Shown here: positions 1 to 7,940 of the stretch, in pieces
Position numbering within the stretch: the stretch's first letter is position 1
How the letters are laid out: each line of letters begins with the position of its first letter
NCBI GenBank assembly: GCA_002332795.1
Contig: DDBP01000198.1
Span: 1-11,153 of the forward strand
Direction of reading: 5' to 3'
Source: Anaerolineales bacterium UBA2029
GTDB taxonomy: Bacteria > Chloroflexota > Anaerolineae > Aggregatilineales > Aggregatilineaceae
DNA length: 11,153 bases
The notes under the pieces: generated by a model
Told to the model about the DNA's origin: nothing
What the model saw: the letters and a program-made list of their open reading frames with translations, nothing else
Database searches by the model: none
Program-made: the position numbers and the translations under genes

Positions 1-427
1 GGCGGCCCAGCCGCGAGGGGATGGGTTCGGTGAGCAGGCCCGTATGCACCCGGTAATTGACGCCCGCCCGAATCACCGCTTCCACGCGCTCGGTCAGTTC
101 GTGCGCCGTGACCGGCTTGGACATGAAAGCGTTGGCTCCTGCCTCCAGCGCCATTTCTTTGTCCATGGGCTGACTGCGCGCGGTCAGGATGAGGATGGGG
201 ATGCGCGCGGTGCGCGGGTCCTGACGCATCTTGCGCACCACATCGTACCCGCTGAGGCCAGGCATCATCACGTCAATGATAGCCAGGTCGGGCTGATGAT
301 CGGCGGCCATCTGAATGCCCTGCATGCCTTCCTTGGCCGTTTCCACCTGATGCCCGACGCGCTCCAGCATCAGCTTGACCATCTGCAGCAGGTTGACATC
401 GTCATCAATGACCAGTATGCGAGACAT
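1..427 (-). CDS. Response regulator receiver-domain protein (partial, C-terminus outside window)
   Basis: The frame opens with ATG at 427 (reads MSRILVIDDDVNLLQMV) and stays open to the window edge, giving about 142 residues. It is a CheY-like receiver domain: the acidic pocket is D8/D9/D10, the phosphoacceptor is D52 in AIIDVMMPG, T82 lies in LILTARS, and the invariant lysine is K104 in FMSKP. All positions needed for phosphotransfer are present, so it should be phosphorylated by a histidine kinase in the cytoplasm. The sequence continues past the domain (NYRVHTGLLTEPIPSRLGR), so an extra tail or output domain may lie outside; no DNA-binding domain is visible. AAGGACT about six bases before the ATG is a usable ribosome binding site. 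It follows the 176-residue protein by 48 bases and may share its transcript. No kinase is in the window. Confidence 0.93.
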   Translation of the reverse strand, partial: MSRILVIDDDVNLLQMVKLMLERVGHQVETAKEGMQGIQMAADHQPDLAIIDVMMPGLSGYDVVRKMRQDPRTARIPILILTARSQPMDKEMALEAGANAFMSKPVTAHELTERVEAVIRAGVNYRVHTGLLTEPIPSRLGR

Positions 428-475
428 GGATGAGTCCTTAAATCCTTCGTGAATGAACGCGCTGCCAGAAAACGC

Positions 476-1006
476 CTAATCTTTGAGCATGGCAAAGACT
501 TCGATATGGCTCCGGTTGACCAGGATCGCGCCGCCTTTGAAGACAATACTGCGGCGAGCGGTGAGCGTGGCCTTGGCGTCGAAGATCGGGATGAACTGTT
601 CGGGGGTGGTACGCACGAAGTTGGGCACGTTCACCGATTTGTGCAGACGGATCGCCCCCTCGACTTCGAAGCCGGACACCACCACGAACACTTCGCGGTC
701 TACGTGATCCGGCCCCACGTAGCGTCCTTCGCGCAGCGGCAGGCCGTCGCGCCATTGGCTGAGCACCACCAGCCCCAGCGTGTCTTTGCGCACCTCGCCC
801 TGCTCGAAGTTGCCGGTCAACACGGCAGGGTCGAGCAGCGGCGAGATGAACATGCGCTCCAGGTGCAGAAACAGCGCGTTGAGATCGTTGAGTTGATCCA
901 GGATAGGGGTGCCCCTGGCCTCGACTTCCCCGCTGATGCGGTAAGTGCGCGTCATGAATTCGCCTGCCACGTATCCCTGTCGGATGCTCGCCTGTCCTTG
1001 CATCAT
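476..1006 (-). CDS. Conserved-looking protein of unknown function with two similar halves
   Basis: I do not recognise the function. I chose ATG at 1006 (176 residues, starts MMQGQASIRQ) because AAAGGGG lies seven bases upstream; the frame is open to 1075, but that extension has no obvious ribosome site. The protein is soluble, with no signal peptide or membrane segment. It appears to hold two related units, about residues 20-83 and 105-173. Each starts with a strand-rich segment (TYRISGEVEA; VVVSGFEVEGAIR), then a charged helical stretch, then an FI-P motif (RMFISPLLDPA; EQFIPIFDAKA) and a hydrophobic strand (GLVVLSQ; AILVNRSHIEVF). The pattern recalls small beta-rich proteins often annotated only as hypothetical in Chloroflexota, recalled from memory. 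The gene sits 82 bases downstream of the methyltransferase and 48 bases upstream of the response regulator. Normal G+C suggests it belongs to the host backbone rather than the restriction island. Confidence 0.8.
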   Translation of the reverse strand: MMQGQASIRQGYVAGEFMTRTYRISGEVEARGTPILDQLNDLNALFLHLERMFISPLLDPAVLTGNFEQGEVRKDTLGLVVLSQWRDGLPLREGRYVGPDHVDREVFVVVSGFEVEGAIRLHKSVNVPNFVRTTPEQFIPIFDAKATLTARRSIVFKGGAILVNRSHIEVFAMLKD

Positions 1007-1044
1007 CCAGCCACCCCTTTCTTGCCCGGAAAAGTCTCTTACGT

Positions 1045-1099
1045 TTGACCAGTCAAGGTACACGTGCACAGTCACAAACTACCATAAACTACATGGTAG
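1045..1099. promoter_or_regulatory. Cluster of inverted repeats before the unknown-function gene
   Basis: The short gap between the methyltransferase stop and the 176-residue gene holds three symmetric elements: TTGAC-CA-GTCAA (1045-1056, perfect 5-bp arms), GTACACGTGCAC (1058-1069, one mismatch, CACGTG core) and CTACCAT-7 nt-ATGGTAG (1079-1085 and 1093-1099, perfect 7-bp arms). The last one overlaps the methyltransferase stop codon (1089-1091). On the minus strand the first also supplies TTGACT, which could serve as a -35 box, but I see no good -10 at the right distance. An operator or promoter for the downstream pair of genes is plausible but unproven. Confidence 0.35.
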
Positions 1100-2321
1100 C
1101 GGATACGTCGAACTCCACCAATTCTTTCTTAGAGTTACGTTTTCTGAGAGGGCAAACGCTAATATTCTTGAAGCCTAACTTGGCAAAAAGGCTAACATAT
1201 AATCGTTCTACTGGTAGAAGTTCCCCATAGAACGATGAGTTGCCAATAATGTAATGCACAGTTGCTCCTGGGCTAAGGACAGAGCGTAATTCGCTCAAAT
1301 GTGTTTCTATATCCACAAAGTATTTGCGTATATACGCTGCAAGCAAACGACCATTTGCATTGGAGGGTTTGGCAATCCGTTCCAACAATGTTTCCAGCTC
1401 GCGGTGTATGAGAATATCCTGCTTCGCTTCCCACGAAGCAAGACGGCTGGTTGCTACTCCCCACGTACCACCTATGGCTAGCCAGTCTAGCTCTCCAGCC
1501 TGGCGACCGTCAGAGAGAAAGCCTAGCCAGTACATATAGGGTCGCAATTCGCGCACATAGGACATACGGTTGACATAAGGCGGGGAAGTGATTACCAGAT
1601 CAAAAGTTCCCTCCGACAGAGTGGACAGCCTCCTTGCATCATGCAAGATAACATGGGTCCTGCCTGCTGGATTCTCTCTGGCCCCTGCTAACACGAAAGA
1701 GACCTCTTCTCTAAAAAGCTCAGCGTAATCAGGCTGCATCAACCTGAGTTGCTGGCCCTCACTCCTAAACGACATAGACTGATGGTTGAAGGCTGCGTTT
1801 GAACACGCCATAAGGGCGCGACAGAAGGCCACTCGCAGAAGTGCGCCTTCGTCAGTTTCGGGAGGAACGAGCTGGTCAAGAGCACCTTGTAGTTGGCATA
1901 ACCATTCAAGAGTTCTCGGCGACCACCATCTTTCGATATGGTGGATCGCCGGCGGGGAGACGGGAGTAACTGCGCCCTTGTGGATTTGGAGGATGACATC
2001 CTCGCTCGCTTGATAAGCCCGGTTTAGAGTCTGCTCCGTGTAATACTGAGTCTTGACTCGCCCAAGCCATACGAGGAAGGGATTTATATCAATAGTCACT
2101 GCATCGTGGCCACGATAAGCTGCACTCAAGGCAGTTGTAGCTGTACCGCAAAATGGATCGAGGACACGCAAATGCCGAGGGGCTTGACTGAGCAACTCTT
2201 CGACAATACGTACTGAGTAGGCAGGCGTCAACCGAAGCCAACCATGACGACCAGCTTTTCGGTTGAATTTGTACGTGTAATCCGAACGTTGAGAAAGCCG
2301 GTTAGCCGTTACCTCTTTCAT
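1089..2321 (-). CDS. DNA methyltransferase of a type II restriction-modification system (probably N4-cytosine or N6-adenine)
   Basis: A 410-residue AdoMet-dependent amino-methyltransferase. Motif I is DPFCGTATT (residues 55-63), the following acidic residue is D78 in TIDINP, and the catalytic motif IV is TSPPY (245-249). TSPPY is typical of enzymes methylating the exocyclic amine of cytosine (N4), though N6-adenine enzymes also use (D/N/S)PPY. LTPAYSVRIVEELL (31-44) resembles motif X. The order motif X, I, then about 180 residues, then IV is the alpha-like arrangement; the long insert (about 95-240) may hold the target-recognition domain. The ATG at 2321 overlaps the endonuclease stop codon (ATGA), so translation is probably coupled. 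G+C is roughly 45-55% in lines I counted against 60-70% in flanking genes, which fits horizontal acquisition. Its role is to protect host DNA at the site cut by the partner. The recognition sequence cannot be read from the protein. Confidence 0.9.
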   Translation of the reverse strand: MKEVTANRLSQRSDYTYKFNRKAGRHGWLRLTPAYSVRIVEELLSQAPRHLRVLDPFCGTATTALSAAYRGHDAVTIDINPFLVWLGRVKTQYYTEQTLNRAYQASEDVILQIHKGAVTPVSPPAIHHIERWWSPRTLEWLCQLQGALDQLVPPETDEGALLRVAFCRALMACSNAAFNHQSMSFRSEGQQLRLMQPDYAELFREEVSFVLAGARENPAGRTHVILHDARRLSTLSEGTFDLVITSPPYVNRMSYVRELRPYMYWLGFLSDGRQAGELDWLAIGGTWGVATSRLASWEAKQDILIHRELETLLERIAKPSNANGRLLAAYIRKYFVDIETHLSELRSVLSPGATVHYIIGNSSFYGELLPVERLYVSLFAKLGFKNISVCPLRKRNSKKELVEFDVSATM

Positions 2322-3151
2322 GGTGTCCTCGGAGACAAGAGATCGCGTAGGATTCTTTCAATCTCGTCACGCAAGGTTTGCTTGTTACGGTCGAAGAATG
2401 CCGCAAGATCGTAACCTACAATTTCACGCATGAAGTCATAAGTTGACACAAACGGATCGTTGTGGCCTACTAGGCCAATGAGCACTAACCATCTTTCCAT
2501 ACGGTATCTCGTCAATATGTCGGCGTCAATTTGCGAAGAGAAAAGAACAGCGCAGGGCAGATACCCCGCAGCATATGCTGCAGCAGCATTGGCGATGTCC
2601 GCATTCTGGCGTTTGGCGTCTTTGCTCTTGTAGCCCTGGCGGATCTCAAAAACTACCCCCGAAAGAACACGAAGAATGCTGCGTTCGACCCTCAGCGTTT
2701 CAGCCGAGATTTCCATCCATTCTTTGAAGCGAGTTCGATCACTGGGTCTCGCTATTTCAGTCACAGGTACGCGTGCATCAAGAGTCAAAACCCGTCTTTT
2801 TCCTGTAGGTCCGGCGATCTCATAGGACCAGTTGACCGCTGCAGAGGAGAGACTTAGAGCATCCTGCAGTATCTGGCGGAATAGACGTTCGCAGCCAATG
2901 CCGATCTGACGGTAGATGCTTGTCATGCCGCCGGCTGCTTTGTGAGCAGCATACATCAGCGGGTTGTCAAGCCCAAACCAGCTATAGAAAGGATCGTCTT
3001 GGTATAGGGACTGAAATTGTTCCAGAGTAATGCCTGTTTTCCGTCCCTGGCCAAACCTGGGCTTGTACTCCGCACAGACTCGAATCGGTTCAAGGATGAG
3101 TTCAAGATAAACGCTATCTTCCTGGATCACAGAGGTAATCCTCTCTCTCAA
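2318..3151 (-). CDS. Probable type II restriction endonuclease
   Basis: A 277-residue soluble protein directly before, and overlapping by four bases, a type II-style DNA methyltransferase. That position is the main reason for the call. Within it, TLDARVPV (123-130) followed by GVVFEIRQGYKSKDAKRQNA (165-184) could be a PD-(D/E)xK-like nuclease core: D125, E169 and K175 or K177 are candidate catalytic residues, and ANAAAAYAAGY (187-197) would be the helix after the core. I recall RQGYKSKD-KRQNAD-type motifs in proteins annotated as restriction enzymes but cannot verify this here. The start is uncertain. TTG at 3151 gives the full frame, but GTG at 3130 has AGAGAGG nine bases upstream and may be the real start (270 residues). 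Low G+C matches the methyltransferase. No controller protein gene is seen. Cleavage specificity is unknown. Confidence 0.72.
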   Translation of the reverse strand: MRERITSVIQEDSVYLELILEPIRVCAEYKPRFGQGRKTGITLEQFQSLYQDDPFYSWFGLDNPLMYAAHKAAGGMTSIYRQIGIGCERLFRQILQDALSLSSAAVNWSYEIAGPTGKRRVLTLDARVPVTEIARPSDRTRFKEWMEISAETLRVERSILRVLSGVVFEIRQGYKSKDAKRQNADIANAAAAYAAGYLPCAVLFSSQIDADILTRYRMERWLVLIGLVGHNDPFVSTYDFMREIVGYDLAAFFDRNKQTLRDEIERILRDLLSPRTP

Positions 3152-3177
3152 TCAGGCAGTAATGCTGGTAGCACCGC

Positions 3178-4293
3178 TCACTGCCCCGCCAACTGCGCGA
3201 TGGCCTGTTGCACGGCTACGTCCAGCGTCGAGAAATCGGGCGCGGTCGGGACGTCCGCATCCCAATCGTCGGCGCGGGTGATGGTCGCCTGCGCGCGCAG
3301 ATCGTCCACCCACAGCTCGAAGTACCCCTGCTGCGCTTCCTGATACTGCTCTTCGGTGAGCTGCTGCACGCGCCGGTCGAGTACTTCGATCAGGTGCAGG
3401 CCGTATTCGGTCTCCACCGGCCCGATGATGGTGTTGAGATCGGCGTCGCGGACGGCGTTGGCATAGGCTTCGGTCAGGTAACTGAGCAACACCCAGCCCA
3501 GATCGCCCCCTTTGGCAGCGCTGCCCCGGTCATCGGAGAGCGCGGCAGCCACGTCGGCGAACGGTTCGCCCGTCGCCAGGCGTGCCTGTGCGGAACGGAT
3601 GCATTGTCGGGCTGCTTCGCGTTCGTCATCGGTAGGGGGAGCGACGTTGTCCGGCTGACCGGGGTGAAAGCTGCACAGGATATGGCGCGAGCGCACCGCC
3701 GGTTCTTCGGCGGGGACGCTGGCGGCCACGAAGTCGTACAGGCGGGCGCGCAAGGCTTCGGTGGCGAAGAGGGTCAGGATGTCGTCGCGCCCCAGCCCCG
3801 ACGCAGCCTGCGCCCCGGCGTACCAGTCGCTGATGAACGCCTGCGCTTCCGCGTTGCCGGGCAGTTCACTGACGGGCACGTTTGTCCACAGGCTGAAGAA
3901 AGCCGCTTCGCGCGCGGCGGCGTCCTCGGCGGTCGGTGTCAGCCCGCGCGCTTCGCCTGCCTGCCACAGCAGGCGCTCGGTCTCCATCTCGGAGAGCACA
4001 GCGTCGGCCAGCGCCAGCGGATCGCTGAGACTGGCGACGAGCCGACTCGTGTGCGTGGCAACCAGGGCCAGATTGCCCCCAGTCAATTCGTAGAGTGTGC
4101 TCAGTTCCTTGAGATACTGCCAGCGCACCAGTTGCACGCGGGCGTGAAACTCGGCGCGGGAGATGGGATCGCCGTTGACGGTGCTGACGATCTCCCCCGC
4201 CTGGGCCAGGGCAGGCACAGTCAGTATCAGGGCCAGCATGGCCATCAGCAACGCCCAGAGCAGGCGTCGGGGCGATGGAAGGAGTCGTCGCAT
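3178..4293 (-). CDS. Secreted SurA/PpiC-like peptidyl-prolyl cis-trans isomerase (parvulin domain)
   Basis: A 371-residue exported foldase. Residues 1-32 form a signal peptide: basic MRRLLPSPRR, a hydrophobic core LLWALLMAMLALILTVP, and ALAQA before a likely signal peptidase I cut. There is no lipobox cysteine. IVSTVNGDPISRAEF (35-49) is the usual start of a SurA-type N-terminal helical chaperone region, which runs to about 195. The parvulin domain covers about 200-308: RSRHILCSF (201-209), FADVAAALSDD (245-255), GGDLGWV (262-268) and GPVETEYGLHLIEVLDR (291-307). The role is proline isomerisation and holding of exported proteins outside the cytoplasm. The ATG at 4293 is supported by GAAAGGT about six bases upstream. 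A candidate promoter lies at 4332-4361. The restriction gene begins only 26 bases after its stop, so read-through into the island is possible. Confidence 0.93.
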   Translation of the reverse strand: MRRLLPSPRRLLWALLMAMLALILTVPALAQAGEIVSTVNGDPISRAEFHARVQLVRWQYLKELSTLYELTGGNLALVATHTSRLVASLSDPLALADAVLSEMETERLLWQAGEARGLTPTAEDAAAREAAFFSLWTNVPVSELPGNAEAQAFISDWYAGAQAASGLGRDDILTLFATEALRARLYDFVAASVPAEEPAVRSRHILCSFHPGQPDNVAPPTDDEREAARQCIRSAQARLATGEPFADVAAALSDDRGSAAKGGDLGWVLLSYLTEAYANAVRDADLNTIIGPVETEYGLHLIEVLDRRVQQLTEEQYQEAQQGYFELWVDDLRAQATITRADDWDADVPTAPDFSTLDVAVQQAIAQLAGQ

Positions 4294-4331
4294 GGCGTAC
4301 CTTTCGCCTTCGTCGCAGACACCGCGCCCCT

Positions 4332-4367
4332 ATGATAACGGATTCCGGCCCTGGGCGACAATCGCCC
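4332..4367 (-). promoter_or_regulatory. Candidate sigma-70 type promoter with overlapping perfect inverted repeat
   Basis: On the minus strand, TTGTCG (4356-4361, four of six matches to the -35 consensus) and TATCAT (4332-4337, five of six to the -10) are 18 bases apart and about 40 bases before the PPIase ATG. GGGCGA-CAA-TCGCCC (4353-4367), a perfect 6-bp inverted repeat with a 3-base centre, covers the -35 box. It could be an operator, or the stem of a weak terminator for the upstream operon, although no T-run follows it. Confidence 0.4.
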
Positions 4368-4560
4368 GTTGGGGCTAGGGCGTGAACCACGGCCCCGCGA
4401 AGAGTGCAGAAGTGATCTCCGGTGAGGAATTTGGGGAAAGGTCGCACGGCGCTGACGCGGGCCAAAGGAAGCCAGGCTGTAGAGGAGACAGGCCGGCAGA
4501 ACCCGCGATCGTATCTGCGGCGAAGGCCGCTCCGAAACCCGGATGGCCTTGCTGATCCTC
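4368..4560. other. Intergenic stretch between the catabolic operon and the PPIase gene
   Basis: No coding frame with gene-like character is visible. A small GC stem (GCGGC-GAAG-GCCGC, 4517-4530) lies about 30 bases beyond the stop of the MR/MLE gene, but no T-run follows it on the minus strand, so it is a poor terminator candidate. I see no other structure here. Confidence 0.4.
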
Positions 4561-5760
<1,200 letters not shown>

Positions 5761-5770
5761 GCTGTGCTCC

Positions 5771-6994
5771 CTATTCTGGCGCGCCCAGCGCCCGCACGCG
5801 CTCCTCGGCGCGATCCAGCGCCTGCTGCACGGTCTGTTCACCGGCCAGGGCGCGCGCCGCCTCCTGACCCAGGATGTCGCCGAACTCGAAGGAGTGGCGC
5901 GTCACAGGGCGTTCGCCGCGGGCGAAGGCGCGCGTGGCGCGGGTGGTCGCCACCAGGTCGGGGCGGAAACGCGCGGCGAAGCGCGGATCGTCCAGCACCG
6001 AGCGCCGCGACACTTCCACGAAGCCACTGCGCAGCGCATCGTCGAGCAGTTGCTCCGGCGCGCACAGGAACTTGGCCAGCTCCCACGCCGCCCGCTTGAC
6101 CTTCGACCGCGCGGGGATAGCATAGGGCGGGCAGTACAGTCCGGCATGGCGCGTGCCCAGCGGACCGGCGGGCACCAGCGTCGTCAGCGTGCCATCGGCG
6201 ACTGGCCCGCCCGCATCATAGACGATGGACGCCTCGTTGGCCGGTTCGATGACCATTGCCGCCCGCCCGGCGCGATAGGCCGCCATGCACTCCTCGAAGC
6301 CCATCGTCACCGACTCTGGCGGACCGGCACGGCGTAGCAGGTCCACGTAATGTTCGAGGGCGGCGCGGTGCTCCGGCGTGTTGAAGGCGGGCTGACCGGC
6401 CTCGTCGTACCAGCGCACCCCCCACGACGGTGCCCAGGTCGAGCCGAGCAGCCAGAAGTTGAGGCCACAACTCGGCGCGCCGCGCAGGGTGATGCCGTAG
6501 AAGTCGGCGCGACCGTCGGCGCGGACGGCCTCTTGCACGGTCAGCGCCGCCTGCGTGAGCTGCTCCATCGTCTGCGGCACGGGGATGCCGTAGCGCTCGA
6601 ACAGGTCGGCGCGGTAGATCAGCACGCTGGAAACGTCGCAATAGGGCAGCCCGTAGAGCGTCCCGCGCAGGCTGACGGCTTCCAGCGCCGCCGGCTCGAA
6701 GTCGTCCAGCGCGTAGCCGTCGGCGGCCACATAGTCGTCGAGCGGCTCGACGCGCCCGTTGCGAGCGTATTGCAGCAGCAACAGTTCGTCGCAGCCCACC
6801 AGGTCGAAGGGCGGATCGTCTTCGTTGAAGGCGCGCGCCATCAGCTCCCACAGTTCGGGGATGTGACTCAGCGTGACCTCGACGCGCACGCCGGTCAGTT
6901 CGGTGAAGCGGCGGGCGCTGTTGGGCAGGTTGTGGAATGGTGCCCAGTCCTCTTGCAGCACGCGGACGGTCGTCCCAGGCGGGAAAGTACTCAT
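5771..6994 (-). CDS. ABC-type extracellular solute-binding protein (family 1, sugar type) lacking a visible signal peptide
   Basis: A 407-residue periplasmic-binding-protein fold of the SBP_bac_1 sugar type. Family features include RVLQEDWAPF (11-20), ARRFTELTGVRVEV (27-40), FDLVGCDELLLLQYARNGRV (63-82), the GLPYCDVSSVLIYRADLF segment (115-132) followed by YGIPVPQTMEQL, and AMVIEP in the second lobe. Such proteins normally bind sugars or oligosaccharides outside the membrane and deliver them to an ABC permease. The start at ATG 6994 has an excellent AGGAGG seven bases upstream. From this start (MSTFPPGTTVRVLQ) there is no hydrophobic signal segment or lipobox, and the frame extension to 7138 does not supply one. 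No permease or ATPase gene is nearby. It may be cytoplasmic, exported by another route, or a sensor. Its place between the two dehydratase genes suggests it binds the pathway substrate. Confidence 0.87.
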   Translation of the reverse strand: MSTFPPGTTVRVLQEDWAPFHNLPNSARRFTELTGVRVEVTLSHIPELWELMARAFNEDDPPFDLVGCDELLLLQYARNGRVEPLDDYVAADGYALDDFEPAALEAVSLRGTLYGLPYCDVSSVLIYRADLFERYGIPVPQTMEQLTQAALTVQEAVRADGRADFYGITLRGAPSCGLNFWLLGSTWAPSWGVRWYDEAGQPAFNTPEHRAALEHYVDLLRRAGPPESVTMGFEECMAAYRAGRAAMVIEPANEASIVYDAGGPVADGTLTTLVPAGPLGTRHAGLYCPPYAIPARSKVKRAAWELAKFLCAPEQLLDDALRSGFVEVSRRSVLDDPRFAARFRPDLVATTRATRAFARGERPVTRHSFEFGDILGQEAARALAGEQTVQQALDRAEERVRALGAPE

Positions 6995-7040
6995 CGTGAC
7001 TCCTCCTGAAAAAGAGAAAATTTTTTGACGAGAAACAAAC
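6995..7040 (-). promoter_or_regulatory. AT-rich leader with strong ribosome binding site before the solute-binding protein
   Basis: The 46-base gap is strikingly A/T-rich in a GC-rich operon: on the minus strand it has CAAAAAATTTT and CTCTTTTTC, followed by AGGAGG and then the ATG. There is no stem, so it is not a terminator. An unstructured leader that boosts translation of the binding protein, or an mRNA processing site, would fit. Confidence 0.4.
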
Positions 7041-7940
7041 TCACACCACCCCCACCGGATTGCGCAGCGTCCCGATGCCCTCGATGACGATCTCCACCTC
7101 GTCGCCGGCGCGCAGGGTGAAATCGTCCGGCGGGACAATGCCCGTGCCGGTGAGCAGCACCACGCCGTCCGGAAAGGTGTTGCTGCGGCCCAGGTAGCCG
7201 ATCAGTTCGTCGAGCGTCCGGCGGATGCGCTCCGTGCTCACCTCCCCCGCGAAGGCGACCGCGCCCTCGCGCCAGATGCTCAGGCGGATGACGGTCTGCG
7301 GCCAGGCCGCAGCGGGCGTCAGGGCGATACCCGGCCCCAGGGCACACGCTCCAGTATACACCTTGGCCTGCGGCAGGTAGAGCGGGTTCGCGCCCTCGAT
7401 GTCGCGGCTGCTCATGTCGTTGCCGACGGTGAAGCCGACCACTTCCAGCGCCGGATTGAGCACGACGGCCAGTTCCGGCTCTGGCACCGTCCAGCGCGAG
7501 TCGGCGCGGATGCCCACCATCCCCCCCGGCCCGACGACGCGCCAGCCCTGCGCCTTGAAGAACAGTTCGGGGCGCTCGGCGGTGTAGACGCGGGCGTAGA
7601 TGTCGCCGCCGTCTATCGCTTCGGCCTGACGGGCGACGCGGCTGCGCTCGTAGGTGACGCCCGCCGCCCAGACTTCCTGCTCGTCCACGGGAGCCAGCCA
7701 GCCCAGGCGTTCCGGCGTGGGCGCGGGCGCGAACTCGTCTGCGGAGAAGACGGCGGACGCTTCCTGGGCAGCACGGTGCAGGTCGGCGATGGCTGCGGGC
7801 ACGCGCCCGACGCTCGCCCTCAGCCACGCTCCCACCGACGGCACGCGACCGGTCACGTCGTGCACGGCGTCGCCCAGGCGCACGCCCACGTGCGGGCCGC
7901 TGTCGGGCCGGTGAAAACGTACCAGCAGCAGCTCGCTCAT
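7041..7940 (-). CDS. FAH-family 2-keto-3-deoxy sugar-acid dehydratase, KdaD-like
   Basis: A 299-residue member of the fumarylacetoacetate hydrolase family. As recalled, it closely resembles 2-keto-3-deoxy-D-arabinonate dehydratase (KdaD) of Sulfolobus. Shared segments include EVWAAGVTYERSR (89-101), ERPELFFKA (122-130), DSRWTVPEPELAVVL (147-161), NDMSSRDIEGANPLYLPQAK (174-193) and ALGPGI (200-205). Candidate Mg2+ ligands are E154, E156 and D175, with K193 as the active-site lysine. KdaD removes water from 2-keto-3-deoxypentonates to give alpha-ketoglutarate semialdehyde, which feeds the TCA cycle. Other FAH relatives cleave 2,4-diketo-3-deoxy acids to pyruvate and lactate, so hydrolase activity is the main alternative. 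The ATG at 7940 overlaps the MBL-fold gene stop (ATGA), with GGAG about ten bases upstream. Its pairing with the MR/MLE dehydratase supports two consecutive dehydrations. Confidence 0.88.
   Translation of the reverse strand: MSELLLVRFHRPDSGPHVGVRLGDAVHDVTGRVPSVGAWLRASVGRVPAAIADLHRAAQEASAVFSADEFAPAPTPERLGWLAPVDEQEVWAAGVTYERSRVARQAEAIDGGDIYARVYTAERPELFFKAQGWRVVGPGGMVGIRADSRWTVPEPELAVVLNPALEVVGFTVGNDMSSRDIEGANPLYLPQAKVYTGACALGPGIALTPAAAWPQTVIRLSIWREGAVAFAGEVSTERIRRTLDELIGYLGRSNTFPDGVVLLTGTGIVPPDDFTLRAGDEVEIVIEGIGTLRNPVGVV

Noticed and set aside
3208..4335. Plus-strand open frame opposite the PPIase gene
   Set aside because: Antisense shadow of a gene with a clear signal peptide and parvulin domain; no motif of its own.
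4517..4530. Small GC stem (5 bp, GAAG loop) after the catabolic operon as a terminator
   Set aside because: The stem is short and no T-run follows it on the minus strand.
5761..5841. N-terminal extension of the MR/MLE protein
   Set aside because: It overlaps the end of the solute-binding gene and adds arginine-rich sequence not seen in the family; ATG 5760 has a good ribosome site.
6995..7138. N-terminal extension of the solute-binding protein
   Set aside because: It overlaps the KdaD-like gene, is arginine/serine-rich with no hydrophobic leader, and the AGGAGG points to ATG 6994.
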